From contig QBVC01000016.1 in the NCBI GenBank assembly GCA_003058495.1, positions 78,101 through 142,100 on the forward strand: 64,000 nt of DNA. Direction: 5' to 3'. Shown one piece after another: positions 46,450 through 57,391 of this stretch. Numbering within the stretch: position 1 is the stretch's first letter; each line of letters begins with the position of its first letter. A model generated the notes under the pieces. That model saw only the letters and a list, made by a program, of their open reading frames with translations. It made no database searches and was not told the DNA's origin. The DNA comes from a gamma proteobacterium symbiont of Ctena orbiculata. GTDB taxonomy: Bacteria > Pseudomonadota > Gammaproteobacteria > Chromatiales > Chromatiaceae. A program made the position numbers and the translations under genes.

Positions 46450-47401
46450 CGTAGGCGCGCACCACCCGCTGCACCACCGGGTGGCGCACCACATCCCTGG
46501 CGTTGAAGAAAGTGAAGCTTATGCCCTCCACATGGGCCAGCACCTCCGTGGCCTGGCGCAATCCCGACTGCTGCCCCCGGGGCAGATCGATCTGGGTCAC
46601 GTCACCGGTGATCACCGCGGTGGAGCCGAAGCCGATGCGGGTGAGAAACATCTTCATCTGCTCCGGGGTGGTGTTCTGCGCCTCATCCAGGATCACGAAC
46701 GACTCGTTCAGGGTGCGGCCGCGCATGTAGGCGAGGGGCGCGATCTCGATGACATTGCGCTCCACCAGTTTCGCCACCTTTTCGAAACCGAGCATCTCGT
46801 AGAGGGCGTCGTAGAGGGGGCGCAGATAGGGATCGATCTTCTGCGCCAGATCGCCGGGCAGGAAACCGAGCCGCTCCCCCGCCTCCACCGCCGGGCGCAC
46901 CAGCAGGATACGCCGTACCTGGTCGCGCTCCAGGGCATCCACCGCGCTGGCGACGGCGAGGTAGGTCTTGCCGGTGCCCGCCGGTCCGACGCCGAAGTTG
47001 ATGTCGTGGGTCAATACCTTGTGCAGGTACTCCTTCTGGTTGACCCCGCGGGGCCGCACCAGCCCGCGCCTTGTCTTGATCACGGTGTCCGGCAGATCGT
47101 TGGGGTTTTTCTGTTCCAGCAGCTCGTCCACCCCCGCCTCCTGCAGATAGAGGTGGACCCGTTGCGGATCGAGATTTTCGTTGGAGGTGGCGCGGTAGAG
47201 ATCGAGCAACACCCGCTCCCCCGCCTGGATCGAGGGGCGCTCGCCGATGAGGCGAAAGCGGTTGCCCCGGTTGTTGATCTCGATCCCCAGGCGTCCTTCG
47301 ATGTGGCGCAGATGTTCGTCAAGCTGGCCGCAGAGATTGGCCAGCCTTTCGTTGTCGGCGGGTTCGAGGAGCAGATCGAGGGATTCGGGATGTTCAGCCA
47401 A
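46427..47401 (-). CDS. ybeZ: PhoH-like ATPase YbeZ
   Basis: The 324-residue product has the PhoH Walker [16 protein letters not shown], Walker [24 protein letters not shown] and [18 protein letters not shown]. An N-terminal KH-like RNA-binding region lies at about 20-80. It works with YbeY in rRNA processing. It lies 9 bases after miaB and overlaps ybeY. Confidence 0.95.
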   Translation of the reverse strand: MAEHPESLDLLLEPADNERLANLCGQLDEHLRHIEGRLGIEINNRGNRFRLIGERPSIQAGERVLLDLYRATSNENLDPQRVHLYLQEAGVDELLEQKNPNDLPDTVIKTRRGLVRPRGVNQKEYLHKVLTHDINFGVGPAGTGKTYLAVASAVDALERDQVRRILLVRPAVEAGERLGFLPGDLAQKIDPYLRPLYDALYEMLGFEKVAKLVERNVIEIAPLAYMRGRTLNESFVILDEAQNTTPEQMKMFLTRIGFGSTAVITGDVTQIDLPRGQQSGLRQATEVLAHVEGISFTFFNARDVVRHPVVQRVVRAYDEFERGD

Positions 47402-47410
47402 TCGTCAATC

Positions 47411-48766
47411 CTATGCGTTTGCCGCCCTGTCCCCCGCGGCAGCCTCTATCCACTCCCCGCGCAGGGAGTTGGGCAGCGCCTCGGTGATGCGCACATCGAC
47501 GAATTGCCCGATCAGCGCGGTGGGGCCATCGAAGTTGACCACCCGGTTGTTCTCCGTGCGTCCGGCAAGCTGCGCCGGGTCCTTCTTCGCGGGCCGCTCC
47601 ACCAGGATTCGCTGCGGCGTGCCCACCATCTGCCGGCTGATGCGTTGGGCCTGGGTGTTGATCAGCTGCTGCAGGCGGTCGAGCCGACGCTGCTTGACCT
47701 CGAGGGGCACATCGTCGGGCAGATCGGCGGCCGGGGTGCCGGGACGACGGCTGTAGATAAAGCTGTAGGAGTGGTCGAAACCGACCTCCTCGATCAGCGC
47801 CAGGGTCGCCTCGAAATCGGTTTCGGTCTCGCCGGGGAAGCCGACGATGAAGTCGGAGGAGACGGTGATATCGGGCCGCACCTCGCGCAGGCGGCGGATC
47901 TTCGCCTTGTATTCGACCGCCATATGGCCCCGTTTCATCATCGCCAGGATGCGGTCGGAGCCCGACTGCAGCGGCAGGTGGAGAAAACTGACCAGCTCCG
48001 GCACCTGGCCGTAGACCTCGATCAACGAATCGGAAAACTCCACCGGGTGGGAGGTGGTGAAGCGGATGCGGTCGATCCCCTCCACCGCCGCCACATATTC
48101 GATCAGCAGGGCCAGATCGGCCTCCTCGCCGTCCGCCATCTCGCCCCGGTAGGCGTTGACGTTCTGCCCCAGCAGGTTGATCTCGCGCACCCCCTGCGCC
48201 GCCAGTCCGACCACCTCGGCGATGACATCATCGAAGGGCCGGCTGATCTCCTCGCCCCGGGTAAAAGGCACGACACAGTAGGTGCAGTACTTTGAACACC
48301 CCTCCATCACCGAGACATAGGCCGTGGGGCCATCGGCGCTGGGCTCCGGGAGGCGGTCGAACTTCTCGATCTCGGGGAAGCTGACATCCACCACCGGCAG
48401 CCGATCACGCCGGGCCTGGCGGATCATCTCCGGCAGCCGGTGCAGGGTCTGGGGTCCGAACACGATATCCACATAGGGCGCCCGCGCGCGTATCGCCTCC
48501 CCCTCCTGACTCGCCACGCAGCCGCCCACGCCGATGATCAGGGAGGAATTTTTCTCTTTCCAGGGACGCCAGCGCCCGAGTTGGGAAAAGACCTTTTCCT
48601 GGGCCTTTTCGCGGATCGAGCAGGTATTCAACAGCAGCACGTCGGCCTCGAGGGCCTCCTCGGTCAACTCGAGTCCCTCGGCCGCACGCAGGCCGTCCGC
48701 CATGCGCGACGAATCGTATTCGTTCATCTGACAACCGAAGGTCTTGATGTAGAGTTTTGCGGCCAT
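47411..48766 (-). CDS. miaB: tRNA-2-methylthio-N6-dimethylallyladenosine synthase
   Basis: The 451-residue radical SAM methylthiotransferase has the N-terminal UPF0004 domain with conserved Cys ([32 protein letters not shown]), the radical SAM motif CSKYCTYC, and a C-terminal TRAM domain. It modifies ms2i6A37 in tRNA. It is the first gene of the miaB-ybeZ-ybeY-lnt operon. Confidence 0.97.
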   Translation of the reverse strand: MAAKLYIKTFGCQMNEYDSSRMADGLRAAEGLELTEEALEADVLLLNTCSIREKAQEKVFSQLGRWRPWKEKNSSLIIGVGGCVASQEGEAIRARAPYVDIVFGPQTLHRLPEMIRQARRDRLPVVDVSFPEIEKFDRLPEPSADGPTAYVSVMEGCSKYCTYCVVPFTRGEEISRPFDDVIAEVVGLAAQGVREINLLGQNVNAYRGEMADGEEADLALLIEYVAAVEGIDRIRFTTSHPVEFSDSLIEVYGQVPELVSFLHLPLQSGSDRILAMMKRGHMAVEYKAKIRRLREVRPDITVSSDFIVGFPGETETDFEATLALIEEVGFDHSYSFIYSRRPGTPAADLPDDVPLEVKQRRLDRLQQLINTQAQRISRQMVGTPQRILVERPAKKDPAQLAGRTENNRVVNFDGPTALIGQFVDVRITEALPNSLRGEWIEAAAGDRAANA

Positions 48767-48908
48767 GTCGAATCCAGGATAAATCGGGGTCGCTATAGTA
48801 TAGCTTTAGTCGTCCAGGACCAAATAGTGATCAACCTCTAAACCCCGGCATGAGCAAGGATCGATTGGTCACCCGCCGGATTCGCAGCCGGACGCCAGCG
48901 GTCGACCG

Positions 48909-49565
<657 letters not shown>

Positions 49566-50432
49566 CTATTCGATATTCTGGATCTGCTCGCGCATCTGCT
49601 CGATCAACACCTTCATCTCCACCGCGGCGCGGGTCACGTCCACATTGGTCGACTTGGATGTCAGGGTATTGGCCTCGCGGTTGAGCTCCTGCATCAGGAA
49701 ATCGAGCCTTCGCCCGATCGGTTCATCCACTTCCAGCACCCGCTCCACCTCCGCAATGTGGGATTCAAGGCGATCCATCTCCTCATCCACATCGAGTCGT
49801 TGCGCCAGCAGCACCATCTCCTGCTCCAGGCGGGTCTCGTCGAGTTCATCCAGAACATCGGAGAGGCGTTCGCTGATCCGGCTTCGCACGGCCTCCAGCA
49901 CCTCCGGCATCAGGTCGCGCACCTGGTCGACCTGGGATTTCAAACCGAAGCAGCGCTGGTGGATGATCTCGCCAAGCCGCACACCTTCGCGCAGGCGGTT
50001 GTCGATCAGGCTGTCGATGGTGGTCTCCAGCAGGCTCATCGCCTGCTGTTTGACCGGGGTGAAGTCCTGCTCGTTCTCCTCCAGCACCCCCGGCCAGCGC
50101 AGCAGATCCGTGGTGCGCAGGCTCTCGTTCAAACCCGTGGCATCGGCCACTTGGCGCTCCGCCTCGGTGAGCTGCTCCAGCAGGCGCCGGTTGACGCTCA
50201 AACCCGCTTCCGCCGCGCCCCCTGGCTTGAATTTCAGGCAGACGTCCAGTTTTCCCCGGCCAAGCCTGGCGTTTAGACGCTCCCGCACCGCCGGCTCGAG
50301 CACCCGCAGCTCCTCCGGCAGGCGCAGAAACACCTCCAGATAGCGGTGATTGACCGAGCGGATCTCCCAGCTCAAGATTCCCAGGTCGCCCCGGTACTCC
50401 TCCCTTGCGAAGGCTGTCATACTACTGATCAT
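49566..50432 (-). CDS. yicC: YicC-family endoribonuclease
   Basis: The 288-residue product begins (M)ISSMTAFAREEY, with IRSVNHRYLEVFLRLPEELR and GKLDVCLKF characteristic of YicC. The C-terminal helix region includes RRLDFLMQELNREANTLTSKS. YicC proteins cut RNA and affect small-RNA turnover. The start may be at 50432 or at the internal ATG at 50420 (MTAFARE), which matches most homologues. It diverges from the kinase gene. Confidence 0.94.
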   Translation of the reverse strand: MISSMTAFAREEYRGDLGILSWEIRSVNHRYLEVFLRLPEELRVLEPAVRERLNARLGRGKLDVCLKFKPGGAAEAGLSVNRRLLEQLTEAERQVADATGLNESLRTTDLLRWPGVLEENEQDFTPVKQQAMSLLETTIDSLIDNRLREGVRLGEIIHQRCFGLKSQVDQVRDLMPEVLEAVRSRISERLSDVLDELDETRLEQEMVLLAQRLDVDEEMDRLESHIAEVERVLEVDEPIGRRLDFLMQELNREANTLTSKSTNVDVTRAAVEMKVLIEQMREQIQNIE

Positions 50433-50781
50433 AAAATACCGCCTGAGATCTCCGATATGGCCTGAGGATGGCAGGCAATCGCCATCCGGGTGGACTTGAG
50501 GTTGCCAGTGTCGGGCATGATACCTGACATTGCCGCAGCTGGCATTTCCGCAGCTACAGAATTAGAAATCAAGGCCGCTATGGTTGGATATCAGTGGCTA
50601 TGCAAGAATCGCAGTGGACCACAGGTGCCGGAGTTTCATTTTTTTTATGATGAATATCACCTTTTTTCAGTACTCAGGGTTAAAATTCTCAATCCGTTTG
50701 AGTAATTCCGGAAAAATGTCCTTATAATCAGTGTGATGCTCATCCCATCTTTGACAGAGATTCGAATCTAACGGAAACGGC
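50433..50781. other. intergenic region between yicC and the kinase gene
   Basis: The 349 bases lie between divergent genes. Apart from the promoter listed separately they are without a gene. A run of T (50639-50646) with nearby AT-rich sequence and an imperfect hairpin TGTCGGG/CCTGACA (about 50510-50532) are seen. No known riboswitch was recognised. Confidence 0.4.
50698..50728 (+). promoter_or_regulatory. candidate sigma70 promoter of the kinase-phosphatase operon
   Basis: A perfect -10 TATAAT (50723-50728) is preceded by TTGAGT (50698-50703) with a long 19-base gap. Transcription would start about 47 bases before the kinase ATG. Confidence 0.5.
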
Positions 50782-51708
50782 ATGGATAAGCTCCGAGACA
50801 GTCTGCCGGACGGTACTGAAATCGACTGTTATGTGATCATGAAACTGGTCGCAAGCGGTGGTTTCAGCCTGATCTATCTGGCCGAAGACGAAGACACCCA
50901 GGATGAGGTGATCATCAAGGAGTTTTTGCCTAAAAAGCTGGCAAAACGGGGCAGTAACGCCAAGGTTATACCCCTCGACGAGAAACAGGCCGACAACTTC
51001 AATCGCAGCCTGCGCCTCTTCTATCAGGAAGCCAAGGTCCTGGCCTCCCTGCGCCACCCCAATATCGTGCAGGTGAGAGGTTTCTTCCTTGCCAACAACA
51101 CAGGCTACCTGGTGATGGATCACGAAAGGGGCAAGAACCTCGCCAGTTATATCAAGAAGCGTAGCGGCAGCCTCAGCACCCGCTTTCTGATGACGGTCTT
51201 CCCACCGATACTCGACGCCCTCAATCTGATCCATTCACGCAAACTGCTGCACCTGGATATCAAGCCGAGCAACATCCATCTTCGCACCGGCGGCAACCCC
51301 CTGCTGCTCGACTTTGGCGCCGTCCATGAGGTGCAGAACGAAGGCAGCCGGACCGGTCGCGTGGTCACCACGGGTTTCTCCCCGGTCGAGCAATATTACC
51401 AGTCCGGCAACGTCGGCCCATGGAGCGATGTCTATGCCATCGGCGCCAGCATGCGCGCCTGTCTCGACGGCAAGGCGCCGCCATCCGCCATCGAGCGCCA
51501 CGCCAAGGAGAAGTTGAAGCCGGCCGCCAGAATCTACCGCCGCCGCTACCCGGCAAGCATGCTGGAGGCGATCGACTGGGCGATGGAGGTCGAGTACGAG
51601 AAACGACCGCAGAACGCCGGTGAACTGCTGCAGGCGCTGGAAGTCGAAAAAATGGACAGCGAAAGCGTCATTTCTGACCTGATCGGTGAGAAAAGGGCGA
51701 TATCGTGA
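50782..51708 (+). CDS. Ser/Thr protein kinase
   Basis: The 308-residue product is a soluble Hanks-type kinase. It has a glycine loop LVASGGFSLIYLAED, Lys of VIAIK type (VIIKEFLP), Glu in helix C (YQEAKVL), the catalytic loop HLDIKPSN (HRD reads HLD, Asp kept), DFG in LLDFGAVHE, and the APE region as GFSPVEQY. No transmembrane helix or PASTA domain follows, so it is cytoplasmic. It overlaps the next gene, a PP2C phosphatase, by 4 bases, so kinase and phosphatase are made together. Substrates are unknown. It lies between yicC and rph, which are usually close neighbours. Confidence 0.93.
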   Translation: MDKLRDSLPDGTEIDCYVIMKLVASGGFSLIYLAEDEDTQDEVIIKEFLPKKLAKRGSNAKVIPLDEKQADNFNRSLRLFYQEAKVLASLRHPNIVQVRGFFLANNTGYLVMDHERGKNLASYIKKRSGSLSTRFLMTVFPPILDALNLIHSRKLLHLDIKPSNIHLRTGGNPLLLDFGAVHEVQNEGSRTGRVVTTGFSPVEQYYQSGNVGPWSDVYAIGASMRACLDGKAPPSAIERHAKEKLKPAARIYRRRYPASMLEAIDWAMEVEYEKRPQNAGELLQALEVEKMDSESVISDLIGEKRAIS

Positions 51709-52592
51709 AATACGAAACGGCGCAATACACCCTGATGGGGGATCGCTCCATGAATCAGGACCGATACCTGATCATGGAGGCGCCCGACGCCATCCTGCTG
51801 GCGCTGGCGGACGGCATGGGCGGCCATCCCAAAGGCGAGAAGGCGGCGCAGATCCTCATGGACAACGCCCGCAAGGCCTTTCTCACCAGCCGCAAACCCA
51901 TCTCCAATCCACGCTTCTTCCTCTCCGGTCTGATGGAGATGAGTCATCGGGAGATCCTCGATTTCGGCGCCCGCCAGGAGCCGGCGATCGAGCCCCGCAC
52001 CACCGGCGTGCTCTGCCTGGTGCAGGAGGAGAGCGCCTATTGGGCCCATATCGGCGACAGCCGGCTCTATATCATGCGCGACGGCGTTATCCACCTGCGC
52101 ACGGACGATCACTCCTATGTCGAGCATCTGCGTCAGCAGGGCCTTATCTCCGCGGCGCAGGTACATACCCATAAATTCCGCAACTACGTGACACGCTGCC
52201 TCGGCGGCACCAACAACCGTCCGGTCGCGGAACTCAGCGGACCCCATGAACTACAGGAAGGGGATGTGGTGCTGCTCTGCAGCGACGGTTTTTGGGGACC
52301 GCTGGCGGAGCGGCCCATGGTAGACGCCCTCTACAAGGAACAGGCATCGCTGGTCAAGAAGATCGCCCAGCTGGCCAACGAGGCCGCCGCCACCAGCCAT
52401 CCGGAGAGCGATAACGTCACGGTAGTCGCGCTGCGTTGGCGGGAGTCCGAGGCCAGACTGTCACCCGCCGATGTCAGCATGTCCCTGTCGCGAAAAAAGC
52501 GGGATCTGCTCGCCACGCCCGCCGAACAGGTCGATGTGACAAATGCAATCAACGACCTGCGCAAGTTCGTCGATGATATCGACGTGGACTAG
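51705..52592 (+). CDS. PP2C-family protein phosphatase
   Basis: The 295-residue product starts at a GTG that overlaps the kinase stop (GTGA). PP2C metal-binding motifs are present: RSMNQDRYL, LALADGMGGHPKGE, AHIGDSRLYI and VLLCSDGFWG, with HPESDNVTVVAL at the end. A helical tail of about 60 residues follows the domain (LSRKKRDLLATPAEQ ...). It would reverse the phosphorylation by the coupled kinase in the cytoplasm. Confidence 0.94.
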   Translation: MKYETAQYTLMGDRSMNQDRYLIMEAPDAILLALADGMGGHPKGEKAAQILMDNARKAFLTSRKPISNPRFFLSGLMEMSHREILDFGARQEPAIEPRTTGVLCLVQEESAYWAHIGDSRLYIMRDGVIHLRTDDHSYVEHLRQQGLISAAQVHTHKFRNYVTRCLGGTNNRPVAELSGPHELQEGDVVLLCSDGFWGPLAERPMVDALYKEQASLVKKIAQLANEAAATSHPESDNVTVVALRWRESEARLSPADVSMSLSRKKRDLLATPAEQVDVTNAINDLRKFVDDIDVD

Positions 52593-52867
52593 GCGTCTCC
52601 CGCATCCTTTCCCTTGTCGGTTTGCCTGATCAGGCGATAGGCGAACAGGATAAGAAACGCACCTGCCGTGGCGGTGAGAATGGTGGCAATGTTGAATCCA
52701 CTGGTTGAACCCAGCCCGATGAAGGAGCCGATATAACCGCCCACCATGGCGCCGCCAATCCCCAATAGCGTGGTCAGGATCAAACCACCACCATCCTTGC
52801 CGGGCATCAGCCACTTGGCCAGTGCGCCTGCAATCAATCCAAGCACTATCCAGGATATAATACCCAT
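52589..52867 (-). CDS. GlsB/YeaQ/YmgE-family membrane protein
   Basis: The 92-residue product has three transmembrane helices (about 3-20, 30-53 and 60-80) with the family motif SWIVLGLIAGALAKWLMPG and GIGGAMVGGYIGSFIGL (transglycosylase-associated family). These small proteins are often stress-induced; the exact role is unknown. It overlaps the last bases of the convergent PP2C gene by 4. Confidence 0.92.
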   Translation of the reverse strand: MGIISWIVLGLIAGALAKWLMPGKDGGGLILTTLLGIGGAMVGGYIGSFIGLGSTSGFNIATILTATAGAFLILFAYRLIRQTDKGKDAGDA

Positions 52868-52964
52868 AGCTAAACCTCTTCAATCACCCTGTCGTCGTTG
52901 CTGACTTCTCAATTTGGCCGGCACCCGGCCCGGAGCGAGGCACAGGCCGCCACCCCTGACTGAA

Positions 52965-53888
52965 TCACAGTGATTTTGCAGAAAATGTATCGCACTGTTG
53001 CAAATCACCGCCCTTGAAACCGATCTTGAACCATTTCACGCGTTGCGCCGAACTGCCATGGGTAAAGGAGTCCGGACTGACATAGCCCTGGGACTGTTTC
53101 TGCAAACGGTCGTCGCCGATCGCGCTTGCCGCATTCAATCCCTCTTCGACGTCACCGGACTCGAGCAGCTGGCGCGTACGGTCGGCGTGGTAGGCCCAGA
53201 TACCGGCGAAGCAGTCTGCCTGCAACTCCTGGCGCACAGAGAGTTTGTTGCCCTCCACCTCGCTCAACGATCGCTTCGCCTTCTGCACCTTTTGCGAGAT
53301 CCCCAACAGGGTCTGCACATGGTGACCAACCTCATGGGCAATCACATAGGCCTGGGCAAAGTCACCCGGCGCCTTGAAGCGGTTTTTCAAATCGTCATAG
53401 AACGAGAGATCGATATAGACCTTGTGATCGCCCGGACAGTAGAAAGGCCCCATCGCCGCCTGACCGAAACCGCAAGCGGTCCTGGTGGCGCCCCGAAACA
53501 GCACCAGATTCGGCTCCTCGTACTCCCCGCCCATGTTACGGAATAGCTGATGCCAGGTGTCCTCGGTATCGGCCAACACGACCGAGACAAAATCCACCAG
53601 GATCTTCTCTTCGGCGCTCTGCTTGACCGGCCCTGCCTCATGTTCGGAGAGGCTCTCCTGGCCGCCGCCCCCTCCCAGCATGGACCCCAGGTTGCCGCTC
53701 ATCAGGGCGTAGGCGCCAATCGCCAGCACCGCGACCATGCCGCCCTTGAAACCGAACAGCTTGAAGACCGCAGGCAGCAGATTGAGCAAACCGCCACCAC
53801 CGCCGCCGAGTCCCCCCATCGGGGACGGCGTCCGCATGCTGCGGCGATCCTCGACATTGTCGCTTCTTCGCTGACCTCTCCAACGCAT
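52965..53888 (-). CDS. ypfJ: neutral zinc metallopeptidase, YpfJ/KPN_02809 family
   Basis: The 307-residue product has an Arg-rich N-terminus (MRWRGQRRSDNVEDRR), a Gly-rich linker and one transmembrane helix (about 48-66). A peptidase domain follows with HEVGHHVQ (HExxH) and the third-ligand region ELQADCFAGIWAYHAD. ACGFGQAAMGPFYCPGDHKVYIDLSFYDDL is typical of the family. It is membrane anchored with the protease domain outside. The natural substrate is unknown. Confidence 0.92.
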   Translation of the reverse strand: MRWRGQRRSDNVEDRRSMRTPSPMGGLGGGGGGLLNLLPAVFKLFGFKGGMVAVLAIGAYALMSGNLGSMLGGGGGQESLSEHEAGPVKQSAEEKILVDFVSVVLADTEDTWHQLFRNMGGEYEEPNLVLFRGATRTACGFGQAAMGPFYCPGDHKVYIDLSFYDDLKNRFKAPGDFAQAYVIAHEVGHHVQTLLGISQKVQKAKRSLSEVEGNKLSVRQELQADCFAGIWAYHADRTRQLLESGDVEEGLNAASAIGDDRLQKQSQGYVSPDSFTHGSSAQRVKWFKIGFKGGDLQQCDTFSAKSL

Positions 53889-54177
53889 CTGTCAACTCCC
53901 AAATCTCAGTGAAAGACCTGTTTATTACAGCTGCCTGCGATTCTACAGGGTACGGGCTCCCGCAGCCTACAGAAATCCCGGAACAGCTCCCTATCGAAGA
54001 GGTTGGCGGCATCGAAATTCAGCATCACCAATTCGCCAAAACCCGACTGGCGTGTTAAATAGGGGTCTCCGGGGTGAGGGCTCCCAAACCAGTGTTGGCT
54101 GAGTCTAACCGAAAAAAAAACACATGACAGTCGAGAATGTTAAATATTTGTCAACTCGCGACCCAGGAAGATTGAAG

Positions 54178-55659
54178 ATGACAGACAACACGATCCTGCT
54201 TGGCGGCAACGGCGCGCAGCAGATCCTGCTCAACGCAGGCATGGCGAATCGACACGGCCTCATCACCGGGGCCACGGGTACCGGCAAGACCGTCACCCTG
54301 CAGGTACTGGCGGAATCCTTCTCACGCCTGGGTGTACCGGTATTCACCGCCGACGTAAAGGGTGACCTTTCGGGGCTTGCGGGGAGCGGCAAGGCGCATC
54401 CAAAGATCACCGAGCGCCTGGACTATATCAAGATCGAGGGTCATCAGTTTGAGCCATCCCCGGTGCTCTTCTGGGATGTCTTCGGCAAGCAGGGGCATCC
54501 GGTGCGCACCACGGTCTCCGAAATGGGGCCGACCCTGCTGGCCAATCTGCTGGAGCTCAACGAGACCCAGGAAGGGGTATTGCAGATCGCATTCAGCCTC
54601 GCCGATGACGAGGGTCTTCTGCTGCTCGACCTGAAAGACCTTCGATCGATGCTCAATTGGGTCGCCGACAACAGCCGCGAACTCGAGCGGGAGTACGGCC
54701 GGGTTTCGAAGCAGAGTGTCACCGCCATTCTGCGCAGGTTGCTGGTGCTGGAAGAGGCCGGCGGAGAGATCTTTTTCGGCGAACCGGCGATTCAGATCGA
54801 GCATCTCATGCAGACCGATTTTTCCGGCCGCGGGGTGATCAGCATTCTCGACGCCACCACCCTCTACCACTCACCGCGCATCTACGCCACCTTCCTGCTG
54901 TGGCTCCTCTCCGAACTGATGGAGGAGCTGCCGGAGCGGGGCGACGCCGACCTGCCGAAGCTGGTCTTCTTTTTCGATGAGGCCCATCTACTCTTCAGCA
55001 GCGCACCGAAGGCGCTGCTGGAGAAGATCACCCAGGTTGTCAGGCTGATAAGATCCAAGGGCGTGGGTGTGTTTTTCATCACCCAGTACCCCAACGACGT
55101 ACCTGACCAGGTCATCGGCCAATTGGGCAACCGCATTCAGCATGCGCTGCGGGCCTTTACCCCGCGGGACAAGAAGGCGGTCAAGGCCGCCGCCGAGACC
55201 TTCCGCGAAAATCCGGCCTTCGATACCGTGGAGGTGATCAGCAACCTGGGCGTGGGCGAGACCCTGATCTCCACCCTCGACCGAAAGGGCGTGCCCAGCG
55301 TGGTGGAGCGGACACTGATGTCCCCGCCCCGCTCCCAGTTCGGACCCGTCGATCAGGAAGCGCGTGAAAAAATCATCAAGCGTTCACCGTTCAGCGCCAC
55401 CTACAACAAGGAGGTCGACAGGGAATCGGCCTATGAGATGCTGAAGAAGCGTGAGCAGGAGTTGATCAAGCGCAGGGAAGAACAGGCGAGGAAGGAGGCC
55501 GAAGAGAAGGAGCGGAAACGGGCCGGCAAAAGCAGCGGCGGTTCCAGGCGTCAGAGTGTCGGCGAAGCCTTCGCCAAGTCCGTGGCGCGCGCCATCGGCT
55601 CGAAACTGGGACGACAGATCGTTCGCGGAATCCTTGGATCGATCATCGGCGGGCGCTGA
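54178..55659 (+). CDS. HerA/YjgR-like ATPase (DUF853)
   Basis: The 493-residue product has Walker A GATGTGKT at residues 31-38, Walker [12 protein letters not shown], and the Arg-finger-like [32 protein letters not shown]. The C-terminal part is a highly charged coiled coil ([22 protein letters not shown]) with a final helix-breaking Gly tail. Members of the HerA-FtsK class act as hexameric motors on DNA or proteins; YjgR's function is unsettled. The ATG at 54178 was preferred because AGGAAG stands upstream; an earlier ATG at 54124 follows a run of A without a ribosome-binding site. Confidence 0.9.
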   Translation: MTDNTILLGGNGAQQILLNAGMANRHGLITGATGTGKTVTLQVLAESFSRLGVPVFTADVKGDLSGLAGSGKAHPKITERLDYIKIEGHQFEPSPVLFWDVFGKQGHPVRTTVSEMGPTLLANLLELNETQEGVLQIAFSLADDEGLLLLDLKDLRSMLNWVADNSRELEREYGRVSKQSVTAILRRLLVLEEAGGEIFFGEPAIQIEHLMQTDFSGRGVISILDATTLYHSPRIYATFLLWLLSELMEELPERGDADLPKLVFFFDEAHLLFSSAPKALLEKITQVVRLIRSKGVGVFFITQYPNDVPDQVIGQLGNRIQHALRAFTPRDKKAVKAAAETFRENPAFDTVEVISNLGVGETLISTLDRKGVPSVVERTLMSPPRSQFGPVDQEAREKIIKRSPFSATYNKEVDRESAYEMLKKREQELIKRREEQARKEAEEKERKRAGKSSGGSRRQSVGEAFAKSVARAIGSKLGRQIVRGILGSIIGGR

Positions 55660-55683
55660 AAAACTTCCACAACAAAAACAACC

Positions 55684-55710
55684 GTAGGGTGGGGCCCTGC
55701 CCCACCCTAC
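55684..55710. repeat. GTAGGGTGGG-type palindrome (interspersed repeat or terminator)
   Basis: A perfect 12-bp inverted repeat (GTAGGGTGGGGC / GCCCCACCCTAC) with a 3-base loop lies 24 bases after the HerA-like gene. It lacks a T run. Elements of this form occur in many copies in gammaproteobacterial genomes; here it could also end transcription. Confidence 0.6.
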
Positions 55711-55863
55711 CCAATGATCAGGTCGTAAGCAGAATACCGTCTAGCTGCCCTTAAAGTTCAGATTGTAACCTTGACTGTAGTTCGGTGAGCCAAGCTGCAC
55801 CCTGCCTGGATTGATTAGATTTGCACCCAATCCAGGCGTAAATGTGACAATTCAACGCAAAAG

Positions 55864-55892
55864 CTGACAACCCCTCCTGTTTCACCCATAAT
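55864..55892 (+). promoter_or_regulatory. candidate sigma70 promoter of rph
   Basis: CTGACA (55864-55869) and CATAAT (55887-55892) are separated by 17 bases, 75 bases before the rph ATG. Confidence 0.55.
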
Positions 55893-55967
55893 GTCGCCCC
55901 CCGATAATCACTGCGGTTTGTTCGAACCAGACCGGAATTACAGAGACAGAATGGAGCCGATTCCTCA

Positions 55968-56684
55968 ATGAGACCCTCCGCGCGCCAAGCCGATGAACTG
56001 CGACCGATCACGATAACCCGCCAATATACGAAGCATGCCGAAGGTTCTGTTTTGGTCTGTTTCGGTGATACCCAGGTCATCTGCACCGCCAGTGTGGAAG
56101 AGTCGATTCCCCGCTTTCTCAAGGGCACAGGCCAGGGTTGGATCACCGCGGAATATGGCATGCTGCCACGCTCCACCACCGACCGCATGGGGCGAGAGGC
56201 GGCACGCGGAAAGCAGGGGGGGCGTACCCTGGAGATACAGCGCCTGATAGGGCGTTCACTGCGCGCCGCGGTGGACCTCAAGCGACTGGGCGAGCGCACC
56301 ATCACCCTCGATTGCGATGTGATCCAGGCCGACGGCGGCACCCGAACCGCCTCCATCACCGGCGCCTGTGTCGCCCTCGCCGATGCCATTGGTCACACCC
56401 GAAGACTTGGACTGCTGGATGAGAATCCCATGCCGGGCATGGTCGCTTCCGTCTCCGTGGGTGTCTACGATGGCATGCCGGTACTCGATCTCGACTATGC
56501 CGAGGACTCAAATGCCGAGACCGACATGAATGTGGTGATGAGTGAAAGCGGGGGCTTTATCGAAGTCCAGGGCACCGCCGAGGGCGCCGCCTACAGCCGT
56601 GATGAATTGAATGCCATGCTCGACCTTGCGCAACAGGGTATTGCGAGGATAATCCAGATCCAGCATGGGGCACTGGATAATTAA
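55968..56684 (+). CDS. rph: ribonuclease PH
   Basis: The 238-residue phosphorolytic 3'-exonuclease trims tRNA ends. The N-terminus [20 protein letters not shown], the Arg-rich [38 protein letters not shown] and the C-terminal [21 protein letters not shown] match the family. The length equals E. coli Rph. rdgB follows by 92 bases. Confidence 0.97.
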   Translation: MRPSARQADELRPITITRQYTKHAEGSVLVCFGDTQVICTASVEESIPRFLKGTGQGWITAEYGMLPRSTTDRMGREAARGKQGGRTLEIQRLIGRSLRAAVDLKRLGERTITLDCDVIQADGGTRTASITGACVALADAIGHTRRLGLLDENPMPGMVASVSVGVYDGMPVLDLDYAEDSNAETDMNVVMSESGGFIEVQGTAEGAAYSRDELNAMLDLAQQGIARIIQIQHGALDN

Positions 56685-56776
56685 ACAGCGTCATACAACT
56701 TACTTGATGGAAGACGTATTAAAAAAACATAGTCAGCTACTTATGGACATATTTAGTAAACGATGGGAACAGATAG

Positions 56777-57391
56777 ATGGGAATGAGTGGACATCACAAA
56801 GGTGAAAAAATCGTTCTTGCCAGCAACAATGCGGGCAAGGTTCGTGAAATCAACCAACTGCTTGCCGACGCACAGATCACCGTGGTTGCACAAAAGGAGT
56901 TCAATATTCCGGACGCGATAGAAGACGGACTTAGCTTTGTTGAAAACGCCATCAAAAAGGCCCGCCATGCGGCTGGCCTGAGTGGATTACCGGCCATTGC
57001 CGACGACTCGGGCATCGAAGTGGATGCACTGAACGGCGCCCCCGGCATCTATTCCGCCCGCTTTGCCGGACCCGGCGCATCGGACGAGGCGAATCTGCAA
57101 AAACTGCTGACCCATCTCGAGGAGATACCGGACGATCAGCGCAGCGCCAGATTCCAGTGCCTGATGGTCTATATGCGACATGCCGAGGACCCTACCCCGA
57201 TCATCTGCCAGGGAACATGGGAGGGCCGGATCCTGCACCGCCCCCAGGGTGAAAACGGTTTCGGTTATGACCCGATCTTCTATGTCCCCGGCCATGACTG
57301 CAGTTCCGCGGAACTCGAGCCGGCGGTAAAAAACAGCCTCAGTCACCGGGGACAGGCGCTGCAGGGACTGCTGCAGGCATTGAGCGGTTGA
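56777..57391 (+). CDS. rdgB: XTP/dITP diphosphatase
   Basis: The 204-residue product has VLASNNAGKVREI at the N-terminus, DDSGIEVDALNGAPGIYSARFAG, and GFGYDPIFYVP with LSHRGQAL at the end. It removes XTP and dITP from the nucleotide pool. GGGAA 8 bases before the ATG at 56777 supports this start; ATG at 56783 is possible. The hemW gene that often follows rdgB is not here. Confidence 0.96.
   Translation: MGMSGHHKGEKIVLASNNAGKVREINQLLADAQITVVAQKEFNIPDAIEDGLSFVENAIKKARHAAGLSGLPAIADDSGIEVDALNGAPGIYSARFAGPGASDEANLQKLLTHLEEIPDDQRSARFQCLMVYMRHAEDPTPIICQGTWEGRILHRPQGENGFGYDPIFYVPGHDCSSAELEPAVKNSLSHRGQALQGLLQALSG

Larger units (their letters stand above)
55660..55967 (+). other. intergenic region upstream of rph
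   Basis: The 308 bases hold the palindrome and the rph promoter listed separately. Nothing else is recognised; several short frames here lack starts or homology. Confidence 0.4.

Noticed and set aside
46481..48295. 604-codon plus-strand frame
   Set aside because: It is antisense to ybeZ and miaB, both of which have complete catalytic motifs; the frame has none.
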